A stretch of DNA of 64,000 nucleotides from Streptomyces sp. NRRL WC-3742 (GCF_000720635.1 NZ_JOCF01000002.1:62001-126000); one strand, 5' to 3'; shown: positions 8,163-17,238, counted from the stretch's first letter. Notes: generated by a model from the sequence alone, not told the origin. Translations and numbers: made by a program.

Positions 8163-9603
8163 CGCCGTGGTCTCCGTTCAGCGGGACGCCGTCGTCCTGT
8201 CGGGGCCGGCGCTGGCCGGGCAGGACGGGTGGGAAGACCGGGCCTGGGGCCTGGTCCGGGGTGAGCCGTACGAAGGGGTCCGGGCGCTGGCCGGGAGGGC
8301 CGGGTTTGGGCCCGAAGGGGATGGTCAGCCCGGGCATGTCGGGGCCGCCGGGGCCGAAGCCGAAGGAGTCGCCGTCGTCCCAGTCGAAGTTGTCGTCCAT
8401 GAGCTTGTTCTGGGCGACGGTCACCATGATGTCGAGGTCGCGGTCGAAGCTCTCCCGCTTCACCTGGACGCGGAAGAGGTGCTCGGGGTCGCTGCGGCGC
8501 AGCCAGTTGCGGCGGAAGACGCCGCGCACACCGGTCCACAGGGCCTCGCGTGTCGGGCCTTCGACGGGGTCGTGGTCGCCGCTGGGCACGAGCACGCCGG
8601 TGACGGGGTGGTTCTGGTCGTCGTACTCGCGCAGCGCCTCGCGGTAGCGCTCGCCGGCGGCCACCCACGGGTCCACCAGCAGCACGCTGACCTGGCTGTC
8701 CTCGCGGGCCTGGTCGAGCTTGGCGCCGAGGCCGACGCCGATCTCCTCCAGGGTGGTGGTGTGCCCGGCCGCGGTGATCACCTGCTGGGCGCGGGCGGCG
8801 AGCGAGGGGCGCGTCGGCGGGTGGTAGGGCGCCCAGTCCCAGGGCCGGGGGCCGTGGTGGGCGCCGTTCTCGGGGGCGGCCTCGGAGGCCCGGCCGGCGG
8901 CGATGAACAGCCGCACCATGCCGGGACTGTCGGAGGGCTCCAGGGCGGGCGCGGTGGGCGGCGGGGGCGCGGGGAAGTAGCCGCGGACGGCACCGAGGTC
9001 GAACTCCCTCAGCTCGCCGAGTCGGCGTTCGGCGGCGCCCTTGATCCGCCCGGCGACGACCCGTACGACCGTGCGGTACGCCTCGCCGCTGGGGTCGGTG
9101 CGCAGCAGGGCGCGCAGCCCGTGCCGGGCGTACGCCTCCCCCATGTCCGGCTGGGCCCACTGGATCTTGGTGACCTCCTCGTGCAGCTCGCCGGGCGCGA
9201 CGGGCTCCCAGAGCACCGGGATCAGCGCGGGCACGTGCTCGCCGTGCTGCTCGTGGTGGCGGCGCACCCGGCCGCGGAAGGCCGTCCACTCCTTGCCGCA
9301 GTAGAGGCTGGCGAAGTAGGCGGGCGAGTAGAGCGCGACCAGGGTGCGGCAGCGCCCGAGCATTCGGGCCAGTTCCTGGGCCCAGTCGTCGCCGACGAAC
9401 AGCCGTTCGGTGTCGCGGTAGGCGAGCTCCTCGGCGCGGGCGGCCGGCTGGGCGCGGCCGAGTTCGTCGCGCAGGTCGTTGAAGAACTGGTCGACGAAGG
9501 CGTCCTCGGCCTCGAAGTCCCGACGCGCGTAGCTGAAGAAGAAGTACGGCCGTTGGTCCCTCTGGTCCGCCGGTTCCGACATCTGCCGCTGATCCCGCTC
9601 CAT
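8152..9603 (-). CDS. fxsC: TIR-like protein FxsC
   Basis: The 483-residue product begins with a TIR-like fold (YFFFSYARRDF at about residues 18-28, then VDQFFNDLRDEL and TLVALYSPAYFASLYCGKEW), which is the signature of FxsC proteins of FxSxx-COOH loci. The C-terminal half has VSVLLVDPWVAAGERYREAL and a Pro/Gly-rich tail. ATG 9603 (or the adjacent GTG 9606) is chosen because GGGGGAA lies just upstream; the longer frame has no ribosome site. No enzymatic activity is known for the family; whether the TIR-like part cleaves NAD is untested. The gene is translationally coupled to fxsT. Confidence 0.92.
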   Translation of the reverse strand: MERDQRQMSEPADQRDQRPYFFFSYARRDFEAEDAFVDQFFNDLRDELGRAQPAARAEELAYRDTERLFVGDDWAQELARMLGRCRTLVALYSPAYFASLYCGKEWTAFRGRVRRHHEQHGEHVPALIPVLWEPVAPGELHEEVTKIQWAQPDMGEAYARHGLRALLRTDPSGEAYRTVVRVVAGRIKGAAERRLGELREFDLGAVRGYFPAPPPPTAPALEPSDSPGMVRLFIAAGRASEAAPENGAHHGPRPWDWAPYHPPTRPSLAARAQQVITAAGHTTTLEEIGVGLGAKLDQAREDSQVSVLLVDPWVAAGERYREALREYDDQNHPVTGVLVPSGDHDPVEGPTREALWTGVRGVFRRNWLRRSDPEHLFRVQVKRESFDRDLDIMVTVAQNKLMDDNFDWDDGDSFGFGPGGPDMPGLTIPFGPKPGPPGQRPDPFVRLTPDQAPGPVFPPVLPGQRRPRQDDGVPLNGDHGDDH

Positions 9604-9765
9604 CACCTGTTCCCCCGAGTCCGACGGTGCCGCGACGGCGCTGGTTTCACGGCGCTGGTTTCTTACCCAGCATGTCGTGAACTCCACCAGTACTGCAGGG
9701 AAGTTGGCGGATTCCCCTGCCTTCGGTGGTTTAACCGGGGGTCAGGCGCACGCCCGCGCTCCGGA

Positions 9766-9788
9766 GCGCTCCCGGCGCACGGGAGCGC
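9766..9788 (-). terminator. Hairpin after the first precursor gene
   Basis: GCGCTCCCG and CGGGAGCGC form a perfect 9-bp stem with a 5-base loop, 34 bases after the stop of the precursor at 9822-10025 and upstream of fxsC. A partial terminator here would keep precursor mRNA more abundant than enzyme mRNA. It has no U-run, so strength is uncertain. Confidence 0.5.
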
Positions 9789-9821
9789 GCCCAGGAGCGT
9801 GGAGTGCCGCGGGGGCGTGGG

Positions 9822-10025
9822 TCAGTGGTCGAGCGCCGAGTGGTCGAGCGCCGACTGGAACGCGGCCAGCGGCTCGGCGCCGGGCGTCAGGGCGTCCGCG
9901 ACGACCCGGCGCAGCAGCTCGCCGAGGACGGTGTCGGGAAGGGCGTCGAGTTCGTCGAGCGGCAGGGCGGCTACGTCGACCAGGTCGGAGCAGAGTCCAA
10001 CGGTATCGGCACCGGTGACGCCCAT
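9822..10025 (-). CDS. FxsA-like RiPP precursor with duplicated C-terminus
   Basis: This 67-residue peptide has the acidic leader style of FxsA (DVAALPLDELDALPDTVLGELL) and ends AAFQSALDHSALDH. FQSAL fits FxSxx, but instead of stopping there it runs on through DH and a second SALDH encoded by an exact 15-base tandem repeat. GAGGGA six bases before ATG 10025 supports the start. It is the first gene of the minus-strand Fxs operon, 218 bp ahead of fxsC. I read it as a second precursor with a non-canonical extended core. It could instead be a degenerate relic; the intact frame, ribosome site and operon position argue against that. Confidence 0.75.
   Translation of the reverse strand: MGVTGADTVGLCSDLVDVAALPLDELDALPDTVLGELLRRVVADALTPGAEPLAAFQSALDHSALDH
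9825..9854. repeat. Exact 15-bp tandem duplication at the precursor C-terminus
   Basis: GTGGTCGAGCGCCGA occurs twice without a mismatch (9825-9839 and 9840-9854), encoding Ser-Ala-Leu-Asp-His twice on the minus strand directly before the stop codon. Codons are identical in both copies, so the duplication looks recent. Confidence 0.95.
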
Positions 10026-10058
10026 CAGTCCCTCACTCGATCGTGTCAGCGCTGCGGG

Positions 10059-10106
10059 TCACCGATCGGTGAAAAGGAAACCACCGGGGTCCGCAGGCGG
10101 ATACTA
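10059..10106 (-). promoter_or_regulatory. Putative promoter and palindromic operator of the Fxs operon
   Basis: On the minus strand TAGTAT (10106-10101) fits the actinobacterial -10 consensus TAnnnT. Between it and the precursor start at 10025 lies a perfect 14-base palindrome, TCACCGATCGGTGA (10059-10072), which would fall just after the transcription start, a usual place for a repressor site. No dedicated regulator gene was seen in the operon. Confidence 0.45.
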
Positions 10107-10155
10107 CACCCGGACAGTGACGGGCCATCAGTTATCGAGACCGCCGCGCCCGAGA

Positions 10156-10881
10156 CTACGGGCAGAGCCGCTCCACCCGCCAGCCGCCCGGGGCCGCCGG
10201 GTCGGCGAGGTAGCGGAGCCGGTCGTGGAGGCGGTTCTCCCGCCCCTGCCAGAACTCGACGCTGGCCGGAACCACCCGGTACCCGCCCCAGAAGGGCGGG
10301 ACGGGCACGCCCTCGCCCTCCGGGTAGCGGCGCTCGAGTTCGGCGTAGCGCCGCTCCAGCTCCTCCCGGCCCTCGACGGGGCTGGACTGCTCGCTGGCCC
10401 AGGCGCCGAGCTGGGAGCCGTGCGGGCGGGTGCGGAAGTACGCGGCGGTCTCGTCCCGGCCGACCTTCTCGACCCGGCCCTGGACGATGACCTGGCGGGC
10501 GAGCACGATCCACGGGAAGAGCAGGGCGGCGTGCGGGTTGGCGGCGAGCTCGGAGCCCTTGCGGGAGCCGTAGTTGGTGAAGAAGACGAAGCCGCGCGCG
10601 TCGTACCCCTTGAGCAGGACGGTGCGCGAGCTGGGCCGGCCCTCGGCGTCGGCGGTGGAGAGCACCATCGCGTTGGCCTCCTCCACCCCGGCGTCGGCCG
10701 CCTCCAGGAACCAGCGGGTGAACTGGGCGATCGGCTCGGGCGCGAGCTGCTCCTCGACCAGGCCCTCGTGCGTGTAGTGCTTGCGCATCACGGTGAGGTC
10801 CGGCCCGGGGCGGGCCTCGCCGGGCGTGGTCCGGGGGGCGGGGCTCGGGGGCGTCGACTGGGCGCGTTCCGGGGTCTGCAC
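10156..10881 (-). CDS. pdxH: Pyridoxamine 5'-phosphate oxidase
   Basis: The 241-residue product oxidises pyridoxine or pyridoxamine 5'-phosphate to pyridoxal 5'-phosphate with FMN, in cytosolic vitamin B6 synthesis and salvage. The family signatures are visible: [26 protein letters not shown] in the FMN region, [13 protein letters not shown], and the C-terminal [13 protein letters not shown]. Length is slightly above the usual 210-220 because of a Pro-rich N-terminal extension; a shorter start at MRKHY (near 10788) is possible. It is divergent from the citrate synthase gene. Confidence 0.96.
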   Translation of the reverse strand: MQTPERAQSTPPSPAPRTTPGEARPGPDLTVMRKHYTHEGLVEEQLAPEPIAQFTRWFLEAADAGVEEANAMVLSTADAEGRPSSRTVLLKGYDARGFVFFTNYGSRKGSELAANPHAALLFPWIVLARQVIVQGRVEKVGRDETAAYFRTRPHGSQLGAWASEQSSPVEGREELERRYAELERRYPEGEGVPVPPFWGGYRVVPASVEFWQGRENRLHDRLRYLADPAAPGGWRVERLCP

Positions 10882-11205
10882 GGCAACATCATCCCGTACG
10901 ACAAGCGACCGAGACCGCTACCTACGGACAAACCCCGGTGGGAGATAAGGTGTCCCGCCACCGTTCGGCCGCCCGCTGTGCGGGGAATCGTCCGGAATCA
11001 GAGGATTGGTTCCGGCCACCCCTCGGTCACCACCGACTCCACGGCGGAAAGTCAACCGGGCCCCAGGGGAACATCACCACCGTGGTGTATGGCGCAATGC
11101 ACCCCGTGCCTGCCACTCTGGCACGGAGTGCCAACCACCATTCGGTCACTGGCGGACCGCCCCACCACGGCGGAACGCCGATCGCAGAACTGAAGGAGCC
11201 GTCGC
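10882..11205. promoter_or_regulatory. Divergent promoter region pdxH / citrate synthase
   Basis: These 324 bases carry no gene I can support. They must hold both divergent promoters. CACCACCGTGGTG (11075-11087) is a perfect palindrome about 120 bases before the citrate synthase start and could bind a regulator. GAAGGAG at about 11190 is the ribosome site for the downstream gene. Confidence 0.5.
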
Positions 11206-12306
11206 ATGTCCGATTTCGTACCCGGGCTTGAGGGAGTCGTCGCGTTCGAGAGTGAGATCGCCGAGCCCGACAGGGAAGGCGGCGCCCTGCGGTACCGCGG
11301 TGTCGACATCGACGACCTGGTCGGCAACGTCTCCTTCGGCCATGTCTGGGGCCTGCTGGTCGACGGCAAGTTCAACCCCGGCCTCCCGGCCGCCGAGCCC
11401 TTCCCCATCCCCGTGCACTCCGGCGACATCCGCGTCGACGTGCAGTCCGCGCTCGCCATGCTCGCCCCCGTCTGGGGCCTCAAGCCGCTGCTCGACATCG
11501 ACGCCGACCAGGCCCGCGACGACCTCGCCCGTGCCGCCGTCATGGCGCTGTCCTACGTCGCCCAGTCCGCCCGCGGCCAGGGCCTGCCGATGGTCCCGCA
11601 GAGCGAGATCGACAAGGCCGAGACGGTCGTCGAGCGCTTCATGATCCGCTGGCGGGGCGAGCCGGACCCCAAGCACGTCAAGGCCATCGACGCCTACTGG
11701 ACCTCCGCCGCCGAGCACGGCATGAACGCCTCCACCTTCACCGCCCGCGTCATCGCCTCCACCGGCGCCGACGTGGCCGCCGCGCTCTCCGGCGCCGTCG
11801 GCGCCATGTCCGGCCCGCTGCACGGCGGCGCCCCCTCCCGCGTGCTCGGCATGATCGAGGAGATCGAGCGCACCGGCGACGCCACCGCCTGGGTCAAGAA
11901 CGCCCTGGACAAGGGCGAGCGCCTGATGGGCTTCGGCCACCGCGTCTACCGCGCCGAGGACCCGCGCGCCCGCGTGCTGCGCCGCACCGCCAAGGAGCTC
12001 GGCGCGCCGCGCTTCGAGGTCGCCGAGGCGCTGGAGAAGGCCGCCCTGGAGGAGCTGCACAACCGCCGCCCCGACCGGGTGCTCGCCACCAACGTCGAGT
12101 TCTGGGCCGCGATCATGCTGGACTTCGCCGAGGTCCCCGCACACATGTTCACCTCGATGTTCACCTGTGCGCGCACCGCCGGCTGGTCGGCGCACATCCT
12201 GGAGCAGAAGCGCACGGGCCGGCTCGTGCGCCCCGCCGCGCGCTACATCGGCCCCGGCCCGCGCCGCCCCGAGGAGATCGAGGGCTGGGACGCCATCGCC
12301 CGCTGA
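11206..12306 (+). CDS. Citrate synthase (short, type 2-like)
   Basis: The 366-residue enzyme condenses acetyl-CoA and oxaloacetate to citrate (or propionyl-CoA to 2-methylcitrate in some relatives). Catalytic elements are present: the first His in GPLHGGAPSRV, the second in LMGFGHRVYR, and the Asp in MLDFAEVP. The protein is shorter than the main 430-residue actinobacterial enzyme, as in the second citrate synthase of streptomycetes. GAAGGAG precedes ATG 11206. Substrate preference between acetyl- and propionyl-CoA cannot be read from the sequence. Confidence 0.93.
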   Translation: MSDFVPGLEGVVAFESEIAEPDREGGALRYRGVDIDDLVGNVSFGHVWGLLVDGKFNPGLPAAEPFPIPVHSGDIRVDVQSALAMLAPVWGLKPLLDIDADQARDDLARAAVMALSYVAQSARGQGLPMVPQSEIDKAETVVERFMIRWRGEPDPKHVKAIDAYWTSAAEHGMNASTFTARVIASTGADVAAALSGAVGAMSGPLHGGAPSRVLGMIEEIERTGDATAWVKNALDKGERLMGFGHRVYRAEDPRARVLRRTAKELGAPRFEVAEALEKAALEELHNRRPDRVLATNVEFWAAIMLDFAEVPAHMFTSMFTCARTAGWSAHILEQKRTGRLVRPAARYIGPGPRRPEEIEGWDAIAR

Positions 12307-12353
12307 GCCCCGCCCGGCGTGCCCGCCGGCACCCCTGCGCACCGCCTCTGACC

Positions 12354-12381
12354 AGCGGGTCCGGCTCCGGCCGGACCCGCT
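12354..12381 (+). terminator. Hairpin after citrate synthase
   Basis: AGCGGGTCCGG and CCGGACCCGCT form a perfect 11-bp stem with a 6-base loop, 47 bases after the citrate synthase stop and ahead of serC. No U-run follows. Confidence 0.7.
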
Positions 12382-12460
12382 GTCCGCACGCCGCTGATCA
12401 GGGAAGATCACAGTCTCAGCGTGCGGACGACCGTTCCCCGGGCGAGGGCCCGGCCGGTAG

Positions 12461-13588
<1,128 letters not shown>

Positions 13589-13600
13589 GCCCTGCCGAGG

Positions 13601-13646
13601 CATGCGTGAGGGCCACCACCCGGGCGGGTGGTGGCCCTCACGCATG
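13601..13646. terminator. Perfect 21-bp bidirectional terminator
   Basis: Arms 13601-13621 and 13626-13646 are exact inverted complements around a GGGC loop. The hairpin ends 13 bases after serC and 3 bases before the stop of the convergent small gene, so it can serve both strands. Confidence 0.9.
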
Positions 13647-13648
13647 GC

Positions 13649-13738
13649 CTAGCGGTTGACCAGTGAGCTGATCAGCACGACGACCAGCAGCAGCACCAGG
13701 GTGCCGGAGACGATGCGCATTCGAGTCTTGGGGTCCAC
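13649..13738 (-). CDS. Small single-pass membrane protein
   Basis: GTG 13738 opens a 29-codon frame: a basic N-terminus (MDPKTRMR) followed by one hydrophobic helix (TLVLLLVVVLISSLV) and NR. The start lies just downstream of the thpR stop on the same strand. Function is unknown; the position between two annotated genes and the clean transmembrane design make it a likely real small protein. Confidence 0.6.
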   Translation of the reverse strand: MDPKTRMRIVSGTLVLLLVVVLISSLVNR

Positions 13739-13760
13739 GGTCAACGAGCGTACCTCCGGC

Positions 13761-14462
13761 TCACCCCTCGGCCGTCTCCCGCCCCCGGTCGGCCCGTCCC
13801 CCGTCGGCCCGTCCACCGTCCTCCCGCCCCCAGTCGGCCAGCGCCCAGGAGCGCAGCGACTCGTAGTGCGCGAAGCCCCCGGCCAGGTCGCTGCGCATCA
13901 GGTGCAGCTCGCCCGCCTCCCACTCCGGCCCCCGGTACGGCGCCAGCGCCGCCGCCATGCCCTCCATCTCGGCCGCCGCCGCCCGCTGCACGGCCCTGCG
14001 GTGGCCGCGCGAGGAGCCGGCCCTGGCCAGGGTCAGGTGCGGGTGGAAGGCGTACGGGTCGGCCCGGCCGGTCGGCTCGCCGGCGACGGCCTCGGTGACG
14101 CCCTCGGTGAGGGCCTGGGCGGCGGCCTGGGCGACGGCCTCGCTGACGGCCTCCGCGAGCCCGCGCAGCTCCCTGGTCCGCCCCTCGACCCCGGCCCAGA
14201 GCACCTTGTCCCCGAACCGCCCGGAGCCCGCGATCCTCAGCCGGTGCACCGGGTGGACCTGCGCGACGCCCGCCAGGGCCGTCTCCAGCCCCGGCACTCG
14301 TTCGGGCGCCACCTCGCCGAGGAAGGCCAGCGTCAGGTGCCAGCCCTCCGCGGCCGTCCAGCGCAGCCGCTCCGCCCCTGGCAGTGCGCGCACCGGTGCG
14401 ACGGCGTCGGCAAGCCCCTGCAGTGCCTCCGGCGGAGGCAGCACCGCCACGAACAACCTCAT
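13761..14462 (-). CDS. thpR: RNA 2',3'-cyclic phosphodiesterase (2H family)
   Basis: The 233-residue product has the two HxTL motifs of 2H phosphoesterases (HLTLAFLG at about residue 42 and HPHLTLARAG at about 143) and the start MRLFVAVLPPPE typical of ThpR/LigT. The family opens 2',3'-cyclic phosphates on RNA ends. There is an Ala/Glu-rich insertion between the motifs and an Arg/Gly/Asp-rich C-terminal tail, both larger than usual. It is divergent from the GNAT gene with 46 bases between. Confidence 0.92.
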   Translation of the reverse strand: MRLFVAVLPPPEALQGLADAVAPVRALPGAERLRWTAAEGWHLTLAFLGEVAPERVPGLETALAGVAQVHPVHRLRIAGSGRFGDKVLWAGVEGRTRELRGLAEAVSEAVAQAAAQALTEGVTEAVAGEPTGRADPYAFHPHLTLARAGSSRGHRRAVQRAAAAEMEGMAAALAPYRGPEWEAGELHLMRSDLAGGFAHYESLRSWALADWGREDGGRADGGRADRGRETAEG

Positions 14463-14508
14463 GGGCCCATCTTCCCGCGCTCACCCGTTTGGGGTAGAAC
14501 GGATTTCC

Positions 14509-15027
14509 ATGAAGATCCGCAACGGGGGCCTCGCGGACGTCCCCGACATTCTGTCCCTGCTCGACGGCGCCGTCTCCTGGCTGGCGTCCCAAGAACGCAC
14601 AGGCCAGTGGGGCGACCAGCCCTTCAGCACCAGCCAGGCCCGGGTCGACCAGGTCACCTCGTACACCGGGGAGTCGTTCCTGGTCCGCCTCGCGGTGGAC
14701 GAGGACGGCCGCACGGTCGGCTGCTGCGTCCTCGCCGAGGACCGCGGCAGGCTCGTCCCCGCCTCGAAGGAACCCGAGCTCTACGTCCGCCTCCTGGTCA
14801 CCGACCGCAGCCGCAAGGGCTCCGGCATCGGCGCCGCCCTGATCGCCGACGCGGTCGAGGAGACCCGCCGCCGCGACCTCGACCTCCTGCGGGTGGACTG
14901 CTACGCGGGCAACGACCGCAAGCTGGTCGGCCAGTACCGGGCGCTCGGCTTCACCGAGCTGGAGGGCTTCGAGGTCGAGCAGCCCGCGGGCATGTGGCCG
15001 GGCCAGCTGCTCGAGATCCGTCTCTGA
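14509..15027 (+). CDS. GNAT-family N-acetyltransferase
   Basis: ATG 14509 gives 172 residues with the acetyl-CoA loop RLLVTDRSRKGSGIGAALI (motif A, R/QxxGxG/A) and the following DCYAGNDRKLVGQYRALGF typical of GNAT C-termini. The substrate cannot be inferred. Earlier in-frame starts would overlap the divergent thpR and were rejected. A very strong terminator follows. Confidence 0.9.
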   Translation: MKIRNGGLADVPDILSLLDGAVSWLASQERTGQWGDQPFSTSQARVDQVTSYTGESFLVRLAVDEDGRTVGCCVLAEDRGRLVPASKEPELYVRLLVTDRSRKGSGIGAALIADAVEETRRRDLDLLRVDCYAGNDRKLVGQYRALGFTELEGFEVEQPAGMWPGQLLEIRL

Positions 15028-15035
15028 GGGCGCAT

Positions 15036-15085
15036 CACTACGCCAGTAGTGGCACTACTTCCGTAGTGCCACTACTGGCGTAGTG
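15036..15085. terminator. Perfect 23-bp bidirectional terminator
   Basis: Arms 15036-15058 and 15063-15085 are exact inverted complements around TTCC. It lies between the convergent GNAT (ends 15027) and MFS (ends 15103) genes. The stem is notably less GC-rich than its surroundings. Confidence 0.9.
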
Positions 15086-15102
15086 CCGTTTCCGGCACCA
15101 CC

Positions 15103-16626
15103 TCAGCAGGCGGTGGCCAGCCCCACCTTGCCCGCGGCAGCGGTGCGCGGCACGAAGGCCACCATCCGCCCGCCGCGCCCCGGGTGCAGGTCGAAGCGCA
15201 CCCGCAGGTCCGCACTGCGGGCCAGCACCAGGCCCACCACGCCCGCCGCCAGGGCGGACACCAGCCCGCAGGCGAGCAGGCCCGGCCGGGGCCCGTACGA
15301 GGCGGTGACCCAGCCGACGACCGGGGCGCCGATCGGCGTGCCTCCGGTGAAGACCAGCACCAGCAGGCCCATCACCCGGCCGCGCATCGCGGGGTCGGTG
15401 GCCAGCTGCAGCGCGGAGTTGACGGAGGTGTTGAAGCTCAGCCCGAACACCCCGATCATCATCAGCAGCAGCGCGAAGGTCCAGTAGTCGGGTGCGAAGG
15501 CCGCGACCACCTCCAGCGCCCCGAAGCCCAGCGCCGCGCCGACCAGCCGCCGCAGCCTCGGCGCGCCCCTGCGGGCGGCGAGCAGCGCACCGGTCAGCGA
15601 CCCGACGGCCATCGCGGTGTTCAGCAGGCCGTACTCCCCGGCGCCCACCTTGAACGTGTCGTACGCGAAGCCGGACAGCAGCGTCGGGAAGTTGAAGCCG
15701 AAGGTGCCGATGAACCCGGCGAGCACCATCGGCCAGAGCAGCTCGGGCCGCTCCTTCACGTACCGCAGCCCCTCCTTCAGCTGCCCCTTCTCCCGGGCGA
15801 TCGGCTCGGTCGGGCGCAGCTCGGACTCGCGCATCGCCAGCAGCCCGCCGATCACGGCGGCGAAGGAGAGCGCGTTGACGGCGAACGCCCAGCCGCTGCC
15901 GACGGCGGCGATCAGCAGGCCCGCGACGGCGGGGCCGACCAGGCGCGCGGTCTGGAAGTTGGCGGCGTTGAGGCTGACGGCGTTGGCGAGGTCCTTGGGC
16001 CCGACCATCTCGGAGACGAACGCCTGCCGGGTCGGGTTGTCCACGACGGTGACGAGGCCGAGCAGCAGCGCGAAGCCGTACACGTAGTACGGCGTGACGA
16101 CGCCGCCCACGGTCAGCACGGCGAGGCCCGCGGCGAGCAGGCCCATCGCGCCCTGGGTGTAGATCAGCAGCCGGCGCTTGGGCATCCGGTCGGCGAGCAC
16201 GCCGCCGAAGAGGCCGAGCAGCAGCATCGGCAGGAACTGCATCGCGGTGGTGATGCCGACCGCGAGCGGGCTGCCGGTGAGGCTCAGCACCAGCCAGTCC
16301 TGGGCGATCCGCTGCATCCAGGTGCCGGTGTTGGACACGACCTGGCCGGCGAAGTAGTAGCGGTAGTTGCGAACGCGCAGGGAGGAGAACATCCCCCCGG
16401 GCCTGGTGAAGCGGGCACCTGTGGGAGACGAGGCCGCGTGGGTGCGGCCCTGAGCGGCGCGGTGCGCCGCGGTGCGTTCGTCGGGGTCGTCGTCGCCGTT
16501 GCCGGGCAGTCCGCTGGGGGCGGGGGCCTGGGCATCGGCGTCCGCGGCGGCGGCCGCGGGGGTCTCGGTGGTGGTGTCGTCGAATCGGGTACGGGCGGCG
16601 GCGCTGGCTGCGACCGGCGGTGTCAC
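15103..16626 (-). CDS. MFS exporter (EntS/MFS_3 type)
   Basis: The 507-residue product has about 12 predicted membrane helices after an 85-residue hydrophilic Ala/Asp/Thr-rich N-terminus, and MFS signatures such as FGGVLADRMPKRRLLI after helix 2 and DNPTRQAFVSEMV of the enterobactin-exporter-like subfamily. It probably exports a drug or metabolite. A MarR gene lies just upstream on the same strand, a common control arrangement for such exporters. The substrate is unknown. Confidence 0.9.
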   Translation of the reverse strand: MTPPVAASAAARTRFDDTTTETPAAAAADADAQAPAPSGLPGNGDDDPDERTAAHRAAQGRTHAASSPTGARFTRPGGMFSSLRVRNYRYYFAGQVVSNTGTWMQRIAQDWLVLSLTGSPLAVGITTAMQFLPMLLLGLFGGVLADRMPKRRLLIYTQGAMGLLAAGLAVLTVGGVVTPYYVYGFALLLGLVTVVDNPTRQAFVSEMVGPKDLANAVSLNAANFQTARLVGPAVAGLLIAAVGSGWAFAVNALSFAAVIGGLLAMRESELRPTEPIAREKGQLKEGLRYVKERPELLWPMVLAGFIGTFGFNFPTLLSGFAYDTFKVGAGEYGLLNTAMAVGSLTGALLAARRGAPRLRRLVGAALGFGALEVVAAFAPDYWTFALLLMMIGVFGLSFNTSVNSALQLATDPAMRGRVMGLLVLVFTGGTPIGAPVVGWVTASYGPRPGLLACGLVSALAAGVVGLVLARSADLRVRFDLHPGRGGRMVAFVPRTAAAGKVGLATAC

Positions 16627-16751
16627 GGTGTTCTCCCCTCGCGGCGCGACGGCCCCGGCGGGGGCCGTCGCGCTCCTGGTGTCGGTGGTCGGTCCTGCGG
16701 TGATGCGGGCTCCTTCTCCTCCCGGCGGCTTGCCGGGTTCGGTGTGCCTAC

Positions 16752-16800
16752 GGATGTGCGAGCTACGGGCGTGCGGGCTGCGGGTGTGCGGGCTGCGGGC
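16752..16800. repeat. Degenerate 15-bp tandem repeat
   Basis: Units close to TGTGCGGGCTGCGGG repeat about three times directly downstream of the marR stop, between marR and the exporter gene. They could affect read-through between the two genes; function is unknown. Confidence 0.6.
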
Positions 16801-16803
16801 GAG

Positions 16804-17238
16804 CTACAGGTGGGCGAGCTTGTAGAGCACGGGCGCGGCCTGCTTGAGGACGGCCCACTCCTCCTCGTCGAGCCCCTGGGCGAGCTCGGCGAGCCAGACG
16901 TTGCGGCGCCGGCGGCTCTCGTCGAGGATCGCCTGGGCCTGCTCGGTGCTGCTGACGACCACCTGGCGGCGGTCCTCGGGGTGCGGCTCCCGCCGCACCA
17001 GCCCCTTCTCCTCCAGCATCGCGACGATCCTGGTCATCGAGGGGGGCTGCACGTGCTCCTTCCGGGCGAGCTCACCCGGCGTCGCCTTCCCGCACCGGGA
17101 GAGGGTGCCCAGCACCCCCATCTCGGTAGGACTCAACGACTCCTCCACCCGCTGGTGTTTGAGCCGTCGGGACAGGCGCATCGTGGACGACCGCAGCTGT
17201 GAGATCGCTGCGAGGTCCTGCTCGGACATCTCGGGCAT
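16804..17238 (-). CDS. MarR-family transcriptional regulator
   Basis: The 144-residue product has a winged helix-turn-helix (LSPTEMGVLGTLSRCGKATPGELARKE, recognition helix in PPSMTRIVAMLEEKGLV, wing REPHPEDRRQVVV). It likely represses the downstream MFS gene and itself. AAGGA lies 1 base before ATG 17238 and 10 before the second ATG, so translation may begin three codons later (MSEQD). The AT-rich stretch 17246-17275 just upstream probably holds its promoter. Confidence 0.93.
   Translation of the reverse strand: MPEMSEQDLAAISQLRSSTMRLSRRLKHQRVEESLSPTEMGVLGTLSRCGKATPGELARKEHVQPPSMTRIVAMLEEKGLVRREPHPEDRRQVVVSSTEQAQAILDESRRRRNVWLAELAQGLDEEEWAVLKQAAPVLYKLAHL

Noticed and set aside
3861..8264. 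1467-codon open frame on the plus strand opposite fxsT and fxsC
   Set aside because: It is a high-GC shadow of fxsT; its translation is Gly/Val/Ala/Arg-rich without motifs, while the minus strand shows clear ATPase, TIR and TPR motifs.
4152..9603. Stand-alone TIR/NB-ARC antiphage defence island
   Set aside because: The genes overlap each other and are cotranscribed with FxsA/FxsB-type RiPP genes, and they match FxsC and FxsT, so the FxSxx-COOH context explains them better; a defence role is kept only as a hypothesis.
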